From positions 1,054,001-1,118,000 of the forward strand of contig NZ_CP082273.1 in assembly GCF_019880385.1 (NCBI RefSeq): DNA of 64,000 bases, in the 5' to 3' direction. Source of the stretch: Nocardioides coralli. GTDB taxonomy: Bacteria; Actinomycetota; Actinomycetes; Propionibacteriales; Nocardioidaceae. The position numbers and the translations under genes were made by a program. Positions 34,906-43,218 of the stretch are shown in pieces; positions within the stretch are counted from its first letter, which is position 1; every line of letters starts with the position of its first letter. The notes beneath the pieces were generated by a model. It worked only from the letters and a program-made list of their open reading frames with translations, searched no databases and was not told the DNA's origin.

Positions 34906-35703
34906 TCAGCCCGCCAGCCGGTCACCCCAGGCGCAGCCGCAGCGGGGATGGCGCCGCCAGCTGCGGATGACCGCGCCGTCCCGCAGCAGCTCCACCGTCG
35001 TCGACCAGGTCGCCGGCCGGTCGCCCTCCACCAGGCTCACGAGGTCGCGGACCGCCCAGGCGAGCGCCAGCTGCAGGTCCGCCGTGGGCACCCGGTCCTC
35101 CGCGTCGGGTGTGCGGTGCTGCTCGACGACCAGCGGGTGGCGCGGGTCGACGTCCGCGAGGTGCTCGTCGACGCAACGCAGGCACGCGGTCAGTCCCGGG
35201 ACGACGCACGGGCCCAGCCGCAGCCGACCGGCCACGGCGGTGAGCAGCAGGTGGGGGACGTCCGCGCGCACCGACTCCGCGAGGCGTTCGCGGTCCGGCT
35301 CGGCACCCCACGAGACGACCAGCAGCACGGTCCCCAGTCGCCCCGGCCCCGCCTCCGGCAACCCGGCCGCGGCCAGCAGGCGGCCGAGGACCGGTCGCAC
35401 CGGGGCCGGGCAGTCGAGCCGGACCTGGGCTGCGGCCCGGGCGCGCTCGCGGACGGTGTCCTCGTCGGGGCTGGTCAGCAGACCGGCCTCCGAGAGCTCG
35501 GCACACAGGCTGCGGTCACGCGGCGGGAGGCCGCCGGGGTCGACACCGTGTCGCAGCAGGGCCAGCAGCCGGCGTACGTCGGGGGTGTCGGCGAGCAGCA
35601 ACCTCTGGTCGTGGTGGGCGCCGACCTGCAGGGAGCCGGGCCCCCGGGCGGCGACGCGGATCCCGGGACGGAGGCGGACACGGGGGAGGAGTGGTGCCGG
35701 CAT
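34906..35703 (-). CDS. ThiF-like / cyclodehydratase-domain protein (Rv3196-like)
   Basis: 265 aa, ATG at 35703. Resembles the E1-like 'bacteriocin biosynthesis cyclodehydratase' family found near whiB7 in other actinobacteria: N-terminal winged-helix-like part (TPDVRRLLALLRHG), a central Rossmann-like stretch (GTVLLVVSWGAEPDRERL) and zinc cysteines in LTACLRCVDEHLADVDP and HPRCGCAW. No precursor peptide or partner enzyme is visible, so a housekeeping role seems likelier than RiPP synthesis. Confidence 0.72.
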   Translation of the reverse strand: MPAPLLPRVRLRPGIRVAARGPGSLQVGAHHDQRLLLADTPDVRRLLALLRHGVDPGGLPPRDRSLCAELSEAGLLTSPDEDTVRERARAAAQVRLDCPAPVRPVLGRLLAAAGLPEAGPGRLGTVLLVVSWGAEPDRERLAESVRADVPHLLLTAVAGRLRLGPCVVPGLTACLRCVDEHLADVDPRHPLVVEQHRTPDAEDRVPTADLQLALAWAVRDLVSLVEGDRPATWSTTVELLRDGAVIRSWRRHPRCGCAWGDRLAG

Positions 35704-35764
35704 CGCGTCACCCTGCCACGGCGGGACGGCGCCTCGGGCGGCTCGTCCACAGCCCACGACGACA

Positions 35765-35805
35765 GCGGCGGCACCCGCCCGGACTCACCGGGCGGGTGCC
35801 GCCGC
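35765..35805 (-). terminator. Perfect 18-bp hairpin after the DUF5679 gene
   Basis: 35765-35782 pairs with 35788-35805 around ACTCA. Positioned just downstream of the minus-strand DUF5679 gene and upstream of the ThiF-like gene, so the two are separate units. Confidence 0.78.
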
Positions 35806-35827
35806 AACGTTGTGGGTCGGCCGGCTC

Positions 35828-35986
35828 TCAGGCCTTGCCGAGGATGCGGTTGAGGTTGGTGCCGCAGACGGGGCACACGGCCTTGGCCATGCGGGTGCCC
35901 TTGTCGTTGACCTTGACCTCACCCTCCGCCTCGCGCTTCTCCTTGCACTTGACGCAGTAGAACTCGCCGCTCCAGGTCTCCGCCAT
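35828..35986 (-). CDS. DUF5679 zinc-ribbon protein (52 aa)
   Basis: ATG at 35986 with AAGGAGG upstream. MAETWSGEFYCVKCKEKREA then VCPVCGTNLNRILGKA: Cys11/14 and Cys38/41 form a zinc ribbon. Conserved small actinobacterial protein of unknown role, possibly nucleic-acid binding. Confidence 0.88.
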   Translation of the reverse strand: MAETWSGEFYCVKCKEKREAEGEVKVNDKGTRMAKAVCPVCGTNLNRILGKA

Positions 35987-36200
35987 GACGGCCTCCTTGC
36001 TGTTTCGTTGTTCGGTCGTCGCGGCGGGATCGGGTGGGGAAGCCCGCCGGAGGTTCCGTGGCCGAGGCCCCAGAACCGGTCTCGACCCTACGACACGCAG
36101 CGCTGAGCGTGGGTGAGGCTCGCCCTGAGCGTGATTTCGCGCTCACAGGGGGTGGGAGCCGTCGCCGGGCTGTCGGGGGCCGGTCACTACCCTGCGAGCC

Positions 36201-36995
36201 ATGCCTGACTACCCGCACCTCCGCGTCGAGCGCCCCTCTGACGGCGTCGTCCTGCTGACCCTCGACAACCCCGACCAGCGCAACGCGATGTCGGACCAGA
36301 TGACTGAGTCCTGGGTGGCTGCGATCGACGAGCTCTCCGAGGACCGGACCGTGCGGGCGGTCGTGGTCACCGGGGCCGGCAGTGCCTTCTGCTCCGGGGG
36401 CGACACCTCGTGGATCGCCAGCGAGCCCGATGCCGGCGTCGACCGGCTGCGCGACCGGATGCTGCCGTTCTACCGGGCCTGGCTCTCGGTCCGGCGGCTC
36501 GAGGTGCCCACCATCGCCGCGGTCAACGGCGCGGCGATCGGCGCCGGTCTCTGCCTCGCGTTGGCCTGCGACCTGCGCTACGCGGCCTCGGGCGCCCGCC
36601 TCGGGGCACCCTTCGTCCGGCTCGGCATGCATCCCGGGATGGCCGGCACCTACCTGCTGCCGGAGGCGGTCGGCAGCGCCCACGCCCGTGACCTGCTGCT
36701 GACCGGCCGCGTGGTGGAGGCTGACGAGGCGTACCGGATGGGTCTGGTCTCGCGGGTCCTGGAGCCGACGACGTTCCTCGACGACGTGCTCGCGACCGCG
36801 CGCGAGGTGGCCGCGACCGCGCCGGTCGCGAGCCGGCTCACGACGCTCGCGCTGCGCGACGGCGGCCACGCCGACCTGGAGACCTGCCTGCAGTGGGAGG
36901 CGCTGGCGCAGCCGGTGACGCTCGCGACCGAGGACCTCCAGGAGGGGATCGCCGCGGCCCGCGAGAAGCGGCCGCCGCGGTTCACGGGCCGGTGA
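36201..36995 (+). CDS. Enoyl-CoA hydratase/isomerase (crotonase) family protein
   Basis: 264 aa, ATG 36201 after TACCCT (36188-36193), a leaderless pattern. CoA-binding and oxyanion-hole regions are present: SAFCSGGDTSWI (about 61-72) and NGAAIGAGLCLALACDLRYA (about 110-129). By eye, the first catalytic Glu of true hydratases is replaced (PFVRLGMHPGMAG) and the second aligns with Asp (ARDLLLTG), so a hydratase reaction is doubtful; isomerase, hydrolase or lyase chemistry is possible. Confidence 0.85.
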   Translation: MPDYPHLRVERPSDGVVLLTLDNPDQRNAMSDQMTESWVAAIDELSEDRTVRAVVVTGAGSAFCSGGDTSWIASEPDAGVDRLRDRMLPFYRAWLSVRRLEVPTIAAVNGAAIGAGLCLALACDLRYAASGARLGAPFVRLGMHPGMAGTYLLPEAVGSAHARDLLLTGRVVEADEAYRMGLVSRVLEPTTFLDDVLATAREVAATAPVASRLTTLALRDGGHADLETCLQWEALAQPVTLATEDLQEGIAAAREKRPPRFTGR

Positions 36996-37361
36996 GGTGG
37001 GATGCGGCCACGCGACCGGGCACGGCAGGAATGAGAACGGGCATGAGAAGAGGCCCCTGGCCCGCCTCCACGACCCTTGCCTTCCCCTTGCGAAGGTCGC
37101 CTCGACGGGCCCGGGGCCTCATCTGTCGCCCACGCTAGGAGCCCGGGTCCCGCGGGGTCAACGGTGGGTCCGGGATCCCGGGCGAAACCCTGTGGACAGC
37201 CTGTGGACGAACCTGTGGGTAGGGCACGCAAGGCGGTGGAGGGACTCGGGACCGGGGTGTGGAGGACGCCGGTCGCGGCGCGCGGACCGCCCCGCTGACC
37301 AGCCACCATGGACGTGCACAGGGTGTGGACAGAAAGTTCTCGGACAGGAAGCGTGGCGCGG
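36996..37361. other. Structured intergenic region
   Basis: No gene. Contains a long imperfect hairpin (37050-37121) and a cluster of DnaA-box-like TGTGGAC motifs at 37191, 37202, 37214, 37259 and 37324. The PHP gene start is at its right end with AGGAAG (37346-37351). Confidence 0.55.
37050..37125. terminator. Long stem-loop, possible terminator or small structured RNA
   Basis: GAGGCCCCTGGCCCG (about 37055-37069) pairs with CGGGCCCGGGGCCTC (about 37110-37124) with one mismatch, and a nested CGACC/GGTCG hairpin sits in the loop. Downstream of the crotonase gene. Confidence 0.5.
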
Positions 37362-38408
37362 GTGAGCGAGACCTACGACGACGGGCCGGTGGCCGCACTG
37401 CGGCGGATCGCGTTCCTCATGGAGCGGGGCCGGGAGGAGAGCCGGCGCATCGAGGCCTTCCGGACCGCGGCCCGCACGATCCTGCCGCTGTCGCCGGGGG
37501 AGGTCGCCGAACGGGCCGCGGCCGGGACCCTCACCGAGCTCCCCGGCATCGGGCCGAGCACCGGCGCCGTGATCGCGGACGCGGTCCGGGGGGTGGTCCC
37601 CGATCGGCTCGCCCGCCTCGAGGGTGAGCACCAGGGCCCGCTGGCCGCGGGTGGTCGCGAGCTGCGGGCCGCCCTCCGGGGCGACCTGCACTCGCACTCC
37701 GACTGGTCCGACGGCGGGTCGCCGATCGAGGAGATGGTGTTCAGTGCCATCGAGGTCGGCCACGACTACCTCGTGCTCACCGACCACTCACCCCGGCTCA
37801 CGGTCGCCCGCGGGCTCAGCGCGGAGCGGCTGGCCCGGCAGCTCGAGGTCGTGAACGCCATCAACGACCACCTCGACGGCTCCTTCACCCTGCTCAAGGG
37901 GATCGAGGTCGACATCCTCGACGACGGCTCGCTCGACCAGAGCGAGGAGATGCTCGCGCAGCTCCAGGTGCGCGTGGCCAGCGTCCACTCCAAGCTGCGG
38001 ATGGAGAAGGACCAGATGACCCGGCGCATGGTCACCGCGGTCGGCAACCCCTTCGTCAACGTGCTCGGCCACTGCACGGGTCGCCTCGTCACCGGCAACC
38101 GGGGTACCCGTCCCGGCAGCGACTTCGACGCCCGGGCCGTCTTCGAGGCGTGCGCCGAGCACGACACGGCGGTGGAGATCAACTCGCGGCCCGAGCGCCG
38201 CGACCCGCCGACCCGGCTGATCGAGCTCGCCCGCGACATCGGCTGCCTGTTCTCGATCGACAGCGACGCCCACGCGCCGGGGCAGCTCGACATGCTCGAC
38301 TACGGCTGCGAGCGGGCCGAGGCGGCGGGGATCGACCCGGACCGGATCGTCAACACGTGGCCACGGGAGCGACTGCTGTCATGGGCCGGCGCTAGGTTGC
38401 CCTCATGA
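37362..38408 (+). CDS. PHP-domain phosphoesterase with N-terminal helix-hairpin-helix (PolX-like)
   Basis: 348 aa from GTG 37362, 10 nt after AGGAAG; GTG 37353 is in frame but too near the Shine-Dalgarno. N-terminal part resembles the DNA polymerase beta/X 8-kDa HhH region (LTELPGIGPSTGAVIADAV). PHP metal motifs are DLHSHSDWSDG, VLTDHS, ASVHSK, LGHCTGR and SIDSDAHAPGQL. No polymerase palm is present, so it is the PHP half of PolX-type architecture. Probable DNA-repair phosphatase or exonuclease. Overlaps the next gene by 4 nt. Confidence 0.82.
   Translation: MSETYDDGPVAALRRIAFLMERGREESRRIEAFRTAARTILPLSPGEVAERAAAGTLTELPGIGPSTGAVIADAVRGVVPDRLARLEGEHQGPLAAGGRELRAALRGDLHSHSDWSDGGSPIEEMVFSAIEVGHDYLVLTDHSPRLTVARGLSAERLARQLEVVNAINDHLDGSFTLLKGIEVDILDDGSLDQSEEMLAQLQVRVASVHSKLRMEKDQMTRRMVTAVGNPFVNVLGHCTGRLVTGNRGTRPGSDFDARAVFEACAEHDTAVEINSRPERRDPPTRLIELARDIGCLFSIDSDAHAPGQLDMLDYGCERAEAAGIDPDRIVNTWPRERLLSWAGARLPS
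38393..38398 (+). promoter_or_regulatory. Leaderless-type -10 box (TAGGTT) inside the PHP gene end
   Basis: Six nt before ATG 38405. Suggests an internal promoter for the metallopeptidase even though the genes overlap. Confidence 0.45.
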
Positions 38409-38932
38409 CGGTGCGGCCCGAGGTCGAGGTACGCCGGTCCAAGCGCCGGCGACGTACGGTCTCCGCCTATCGCGACGGGGACCGCATCGTGGTGATGGTG
38501 CCGGCCACGCTCACCCGGGCCGAGGAGGCCGAGTGGGTGGAGTCGATGATCGAGCGGCTCGAGCGCGCCGAGCGCCGCACCCGCCCGAGCGACCAGGAGC
38601 TCCTGGCCCGTGCCAACCGGCTCTCCTCCCGCTACCTCGGCGCCATGGCGGCGCCGGAGTCGGTCCGGTGGGTGACCAACCAGGGCTCGCGTTGGGGCTC
38701 CTGCACCCCGGGTGACCGCACGATCCGGCTGTCGTCGCGGCTGCAGGGGATGCCCGAGTGGGTCATCGACTACGTGCTGGTCCACGAGCTCGCCCACCTG
38801 CTCGAGCCCGGCCACGACGCGGCCTTCTGGGCGTGGGTGGACCGCTACCCCCACGCCGAGAAGGCGAAGGGCTACCTGCTGGGCTGGTCGGCGGCGGCCA
38901 AGGTCGATCCCCCGCCCGACGACGTCGACTGA
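38405..38932 (+). CDS. YgjP/SprT-like zinc metallopeptidase
   Basis: 175 aa. The zinc motif HELAHLLEPGHDAAFWAWV (about 128-146), with NQGSRWGSCTPGDRTIRL upstream, is typical of the YgjP (DUF45) family. Function in bacteria is poorly known. The 3' end overlaps the convergent NUDIX gene by 61 bp. Confidence 0.85.
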   Translation: MTVRPEVEVRRSKRRRRTVSAYRDGDRIVVMVPATLTRAEEAEWVESMIERLERAERRTRPSDQELLARANRLSSRYLGAMAAPESVRWVTNQGSRWGSCTPGDRTIRLSSRLQGMPEWVIDYVLVHELAHLLEPGHDAAFWAWVDRYPHAEKAKGYLLGWSAAAKVDPPPDDVD

Positions 38933-39468
38933 GCACGCGCCACCCCGAGGGCCACCAGCTCGACGAGGTCCGGCTGCGCGTCGGGCAACGCGTCGACGGG
39001 CCACCAGCGCACGTCCAGCGACTCGTCGCTGACGACGGGGAGGAGGGCGTCGTCGACGACGGCGACGAACCGGACGTCGAGGTGGTGGACGTTGCCGCGC
39101 TCGTCGCAGAACGGCACCGCGTGCTCGCTCAGCTGCACCGGCACCGGGTCCACGTCGAGGCCCACCACGCCGGACTCCTCGACGGCCTCGCGGGTCGCGG
39201 CCCCCGCCAGCGTCCGGTCACCCGACTCGCAGTGGCCCCCGAGCTGGAACCACCGGCCCGCCTTGGCGTGCAGGGTCAGCAGCACCCGGCTGCCGTCGGC
39301 GGCGAGCACCAGCGTGCTGGCCGTGAGGTGGTCCGGGTAGCACGCGCGCTCCATGCCGTCGGAGTGGGCACGCAGGTGCTCGACGTACCGGTCGCGCAGC
39401 TCCGCCTGTGCAGGCGTGGGTGGGTGCCACGCCGACAGGGTCGTCAGCGCGTCGGCGTGGAGGCTCAC
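38872..39468 (-). CDS. NUDIX hydrolase
   Basis: 198 aa, GTG 39468 overlapping the stop of the upstream protease (GTGA). Nudix box GGHCESGDRTLAGAATREAV then EESGV: the first acidic position is Asp and the spacing is one residue longer than MutT, a variant common among actinobacterial Nudix proteins. Nucleotide pyrophosphatase of unknown substrate. Confidence 0.85.
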   Translation of the reverse strand: MSLHADALTTLSAWHPPTPAQAELRDRYVEHLRAHSDGMERACYPDHLTASTLVLAADGSRVLLTLHAKAGRWFQLGGHCESGDRTLAGAATREAVEESGVVGLDVDPVPVQLSEHAVPFCDERGNVHHLDVRFVAVVDDALLPVVSDESLDVRWWPVDALPDAQPDLVELVALGVARAQSTSSGGGSTLAAADQPSR

Positions 39469-40772
39469 TCGCGGGGGCGGTCGTCCCCGGGCCCGCCGTC
39501 GAGGAGGTCACGCAGACCGGCCTCGAAGTCCTCGTCGCTGAGCTGGTCGGGGGAGTCGGCACCCTCCCGGAAGCCGAGCGGGTCGTCGAGGTCGGCCGCG
39601 GTCGGCAGGAGGTGGGGGCTCATCCAGACGCCGTCACGCGCCTCGGTGCCCTGCCGGGTGCGCAGCGAGCCCCACAGCACCGAGGCGTCGCGCAGCCGGC
39701 GCGGCCGCAGCTCCAGCCCCACCAGGGAGGCGAAGGTCTGCTCGGCCGGTCCGCCGGAGGCCCGGCGCCGCCGGACCGCCTCCTGCAGCGCGCCCGCGCT
39801 CGGCATCCGCTCGGCGGTCGCCTGGCCGACGACCTCGTCGACCCAGCCCTCCACCAGCGCCAGCGTGACCTCGAGCCGCTGCAGGGCCGCGTCCTGCTCG
39901 GGGCTCTGGGAGAGGTCGAAGAGGCCACCCTCGGTCAGCTGCTGCAGCGACTCGAGGTTGGAGAGGTCCATGCCGCGCAGCTGCTCCTCCATGCGGGACT
40001 GGAGGTTGGCGGTGTTGACCTCGAGACCGTGGGCGTAGTCGGTGACGGCGCCGATCAGGTGGTCGCGCAGCCACGGGACGTGCGCGAACAGCCGCTGGTG
40101 GGCCGCTTCGCGCAGCGCGAGGTAGAGCAGCACGTCGTCCTCGGACGCCTCCAGGCCCGCGGCGAACTCGGCGATGTTGGCCGGCACCAGCGCGGCCTTG
40201 CCGTGGGCGCCGAGGGGCAGGCCGATGTCGGAGGCCGTGAGGACCTCCCCGGCCAGGCCGCCGAGCCCGGACCCGATCTGCTGGGCCAGCATCGCTCCGA
40301 CGGCACGCTGCAGCATGCCGAGGAGCTGGCCCCCCATCGCCTGTGCCTGCTCGGGCATGGCGGACCCGAGGGCGTTGACCGACGACGCGGCGATCGGCTC
40401 GACGAGCCCCTTCCACACCTCGGTCGTCCCGACGATCCACTCGGCGCGGCTCCACGCGGCGGTGGCGGTGACGCCGGAGGGGAAGTCGGTGGTCTCGTCG
40501 AGCCAGTGGTCGGCGAGCCGGACGGCGTCGGCGACGCGGTCCTGCTGGCGTTGGGTGGTCGAGGGGTCCTGGCCCTGGGCGACCTGCTTGCGCGCGATGT
40601 CGAGCGCGAGGTCCCAGTTCAGGGGGCCGTCGTAGGGCTGCATCATGGCCTGGATCTGGCTGAACAGCGCTCCGAGGTCGGGGATGCCACCACCACCCAT
40701 GGCGCCGCTGAAGAACTGCTCGAAGGGGGTGCCCTTGAACGGGTTCTGGCCCTCGTCGGCGTCGTCGCTCAT
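39465..40772 (-). CDS. DUF2342 zinc-dependent metalloprotease-like protein (Rv3195-like)
   Basis: 435 aa from ATG 40772, which has TAGGCT 7 nt upstream on the minus strand. Gly-rich start NPFKGTPFEQFFSGAMGGGG, long helical body and the active-site-like YLALREAAHQRLFAHVPWL (about 222-240), where the HExxH of classical proteases is replaced by RExxH-like REAAH. Conserved actinobacterial family of unknown substrate, adjacent to the PDZ protease as in mycobacteria. Confidence 0.82.
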   Translation of the reverse strand: MSDDADEGQNPFKGTPFEQFFSGAMGGGGIPDLGALFSQIQAMMQPYDGPLNWDLALDIARKQVAQGQDPSTTQRQQDRVADAVRLADHWLDETTDFPSGVTATAAWSRAEWIVGTTEVWKGLVEPIAASSVNALGSAMPEQAQAMGGQLLGMLQRAVGAMLAQQIGSGLGGLAGEVLTASDIGLPLGAHGKAALVPANIAEFAAGLEASEDDVLLYLALREAAHQRLFAHVPWLRDHLIGAVTDYAHGLEVNTANLQSRMEEQLRGMDLSNLESLQQLTEGGLFDLSQSPEQDAALQRLEVTLALVEGWVDEVVGQATAERMPSAGALQEAVRRRRASGGPAEQTFASLVGLELRPRRLRDASVLWGSLRTRQGTEARDGVWMSPHLLPTAADLDDPLGFREGADSPDQLSDEDFEAGLRDLLDGGPGDDRPRE

Positions 40773-40810
40773 GGCGTCGAGCCTACGCCGGAAGTGGTTA
40801 GAGTCGGGAC

Positions 40811-41251
40811 GTGCCCGATCACGTGCTGCCGCCCGCCGTCCGCCTCGTGGACCTGCGGGAGACACCGCTCGACGTGGCCGAGGTGGTGGCCGCGCTCGAG
40901 GGTGACGCCGCCGGCGGGCTGACGCTCTTCGTGGGCCGGGTGCGTGACCACGACGGGGGGAGGTCGGTGGCCGGTCTGGACTACTCCGCGCACCCGAGCG
41001 CCCTCGAGCGGCTGCGCGAGGTGTGTGCGCGGGTGGCCCGCGAGCACCAGGTGCACGGGGTCGCCGCGGTGCACCGCGTCGGCACGCTGGCGATCGGCGA
41101 CATCGCCGTGGTGGTCGCCACGACCGCCGCCCACCGGGGCGAGGCCTTCGACGCCTCGCGGGCGCTCATCGACACCCTGAAGGCCGAGGTGCCCATCTGG
41201 AAGCACCAGCGGTTCGGGGACGGCACCGAGGAGTGGGTCGGCGCGCCGTGA
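40811..41251 (+). CDS. moaE: Molybdopterin synthase catalytic subunit MoaE
   Basis: 146 aa. Transfers sulfur from MoaD thiocarboxylate to make molybdopterin. FVGRVRDHDGGRSVAGLDYS and the C-terminal VPIWKHQRFGDGTEEWVG (catalytic Lys) are conserved. GTG 40811 follows TAGAGT (40799-40804) by 6 nt. No moaD is adjacent. It can serve the Mo-hydroxylase at 3-7 kb. Confidence 0.92.
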   Translation: MPDHVLPPAVRLVDLRETPLDVAEVVAALEGDAAGGLTLFVGRVRDHDGGRSVAGLDYSAHPSALERLREVCARVAREHQVHGVAAVHRVGTLAIGDIAVVVATTAAHRGEAFDASRALIDTLKAEVPIWKHQRFGDGTEEWVGAP

Positions 41252-41285
41252 GGGTGCCGCCCGGCCCGGGACCTACCCTCGTGAC

Positions 41286-41546
41286 GTGGAGATCCTGCTC
41301 TGGCTGGTGCCCGCCGGCGTCGTCACCACCCTCGCCATGGCCTGGGTGTCGTGGTTCGGGCGCGAGGGCCGCGGCGAGGTGGATCGCGAGGTCGCCGTAC
41401 GCCGTCTCGCGGCCGCGATGCAGCGCGAGCACCCCGCTGCCGGGACCACCCGGCCGCTGGCGGCGCGCGAGCGCAGCACCGGCATCGCGGTCCGCCCCTC
41501 GCGCACGGCACCGTCCCCCGCCGAGGACCCGCGGCGTACCGCCTGA
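41286..41546 (+). CDS. Small single-pass membrane protein
   Basis: 86 aa. One N-terminal transmembrane segment (ILLWLVPAGVVTTLAMAWVSW) then a basic, Pro/Arg-rich cytoplasmic tail. GTG 41286 lies 6 nt after TACCCT (41274-41279). Family not recognised; co-oriented with the PDZ protease. Confidence 0.65.
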   Translation: MEILLWLVPAGVVTTLAMAWVSWFGREGRGEVDREVAVRRLAAAMQREHPAAGTTRPLAARERSTGIAVRPSRTAPSPAEDPRRTA

Positions 41547-41594
41547 GCGCACCACGCCGCCGATCTGCTTCGCCCGGGTGAGAGGCTTGGCCGC

Positions 41595-42665
41595 ATGACG
41601 CAGCGCACCCTCGCCGGCCTGTTGGCCGTGCCGTTGCTGGTGGCGCTGTGGCTGCTGGCACTCCGTGAGCCGCTGCCCTACGTGACCTACTCGCCGGGCC
41701 TCACGGTCGACGTGCTGGGCACCGTCGAGGACGACAGCAGCGATCCGATCCTGGAGATCGAGGGTGCCGAGACCTACCGCGACGAGGGTGAGCTGCGGCT
41801 GACCACCGTGCTCGTGACACCGCCGCAGTCCGAGGTCAATCTCTTCCAGCTCCTCGGGGCCTGGATCGACCCGGACTCCGCCATCTACCCCTACGACGCG
41901 ATCTACACCCCCGAGGACACCGACGAGACCAAGGACGCCGAGGGCGCCTTCCAGATGGCCTCCTCCCAGGACAGCGCCATCGCCGCGGCGCTCCGCGAGC
42001 TCGACTACGACTTCGAGGAGGCGCCGGTCATCTACGAGGTGGTCGAGGACAGCCCGGCCGACGGTGTCTTCGAGGTGGGTGACCGCATCCTGACCATCGA
42101 CGACGAACGGGTGTCCTCGCCCGAGGAGGTCGCCGCGGCCGTCGAGCCCTTCGACGAGGGCGAACCGATCCGGTTCCGGGTGGCGCGCGACGGGGAGCGG
42201 CTCGACCTCTCCGCCAGCCGGGAGGAGATCGACGGGCAGCCCCGCGTCGGCATCATCTCGCGCAGCAGCTTCGAGTTCCCGATCGACGTCTCCCTCGACG
42301 TCGATCCCAACATCGGGGGGCCCAGCGCGGGTCTGGTGTTCTCCCTGGCCATCTACGAGGCCCTCACCGAGGGCTCCCTCACCGACGGCGAGAACATCGC
42401 CGGCACCGGGACCATCACGCCGGAGGGCGAGGTGGGGCCCATCGGAGGGATCGACCAGAAGATCGCGGGGGCCCGGCAGGACGACGCCGAGCTCTTCCTC
42501 GTGCCCGCCGACAACTGCAACGACGCGGCTGAGTCGCCCCACGGCGACATGCGGCTGGTGCGCGTGGAGACCATCGGGGACGCCGTGGCGGCGCTGGAGG
42601 CCTGGACGGCTGACCGCGACGCCGACCTGCCGTCCTGCACCGACACAGGGGTTGCCAGTGAATGA
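41595..42665 (+). CDS. PDZ-domain Lon-like serine protease (YlbL type)
   Basis: 356 aa. N-terminal membrane anchor (LAGLLAVPLLVALWLLAL), central PDZ (about 135-215: IYEVVEDSPADGVFEVGDRI) and C-terminal S16 Lon-like domain with nucleophile Ser in GGPSAGLVFSLAIYE and general-base Lys in GGIDQKIAGA. Secreted-side, membrane-anchored protease. Overlaps the next gene by 8 nt. Confidence 0.92.
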   Translation: MTQRTLAGLLAVPLLVALWLLALREPLPYVTYSPGLTVDVLGTVEDDSSDPILEIEGAETYRDEGELRLTTVLVTPPQSEVNLFQLLGAWIDPDSAIYPYDAIYTPEDTDETKDAEGAFQMASSQDSAIAAALRELDYDFEEAPVIYEVVEDSPADGVFEVGDRILTIDDERVSSPEEVAAAVEPFDEGEPIRFRVARDGERLDLSASREEIDGQPRVGIISRSSFEFPIDVSLDVDPNIGGPSAGLVFSLAIYEALTEGSLTDGENIAGTGTITPEGEVGPIGGIDQKIAGARQDDAELFLVPADNCNDAAESPHGDMRLVRVETIGDAVAALEAWTADRDADLPSCTDTGVASE

Positions 42666-43218
42666 CCTGACCGACGTCGACCCGGCGCTCGCGGCCGCCG
42701 TCCTCGAGATCGAGGGCCACGTCGCCGACTCCGGCTGGGACCAGCCGGCGCGGCTCTACGCCCTGGTCGACACCACGCGGCTGCTCGACCGCGAACCGAC
42801 TCTCGCCGCCAGCACCGGGCTGGGTGACCAGCCGGTCGCAGGCTCCCTGACCCCGGTCGAGCAGGACCAGCTGCCACCCGACCGGCCGCTGGAGTCCGTG
42901 CTCGAGCAGATCAGCTGGCCCGACGGGGTCAGCGGGTGCGCGGCGGTCGTGGAGCGACTGGTGCTGCCGCCCGACGTCGACGACATCCCCGCCGACCGCG
43001 CCGAGGCGGAGCAGTTCGCGCGCGAGCACCCCGACCGGCAAGAGGTGCGGATCATCGCCGGTGCGACCCGGGCCGGTGCGACGTACTGCGCCCTGCGACT
43101 GAGGGCGCACGACGACGCGCAGTCGGTGGTCACCGGCACCGACCTGGTGCCGGGACTGCTCGAGCTGCTGACCACGACCCTGGAGAACGACGACGTGCAG
43201 ATGGAGGACGAGCGGTGA
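42658..43218 (+). CDS. PPA1309-family hypothetical protein
   Basis: 186 aa from GTG 42658, with AGGGG 7 nt upstream; TTG 42652 is an alternative. Conserved actinobacterial protein normally found between the PDZ protease and UPF0182 genes: LEQISWPDGVSGCAAVVERL and ATRAGATYCALRLR. Function unknown. Overlaps UPF0182 by 4 nt. Confidence 0.8.
   Translation: MNDLTDVDPALAAAVLEIEGHVADSGWDQPARLYALVDTTRLLDREPTLAASTGLGDQPVAGSLTPVEQDQLPPDRPLESVLEQISWPDGVSGCAAVVERLVLPPDVDDIPADRAEAEQFAREHPDRQEVRIIAGATRAGATYCALRLRAHDDAQSVVTGTDLVPGLLELLTTTLENDDVQMEDER

Noticed and set aside
34906..35703. RiPP/TOMM biosynthetic cluster
   Set aside because: The ThiF-like gene stands alone, with no precursor peptide, dehydrogenase or exporter nearby, and its synteny with mycobacteria suggests a housekeeping gene.
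37191..37332. Chromosomal origin of replication
   Set aside because: DnaA-like boxes are few, and dnaA, dnaN, recF, rpmH and parAB are absent.
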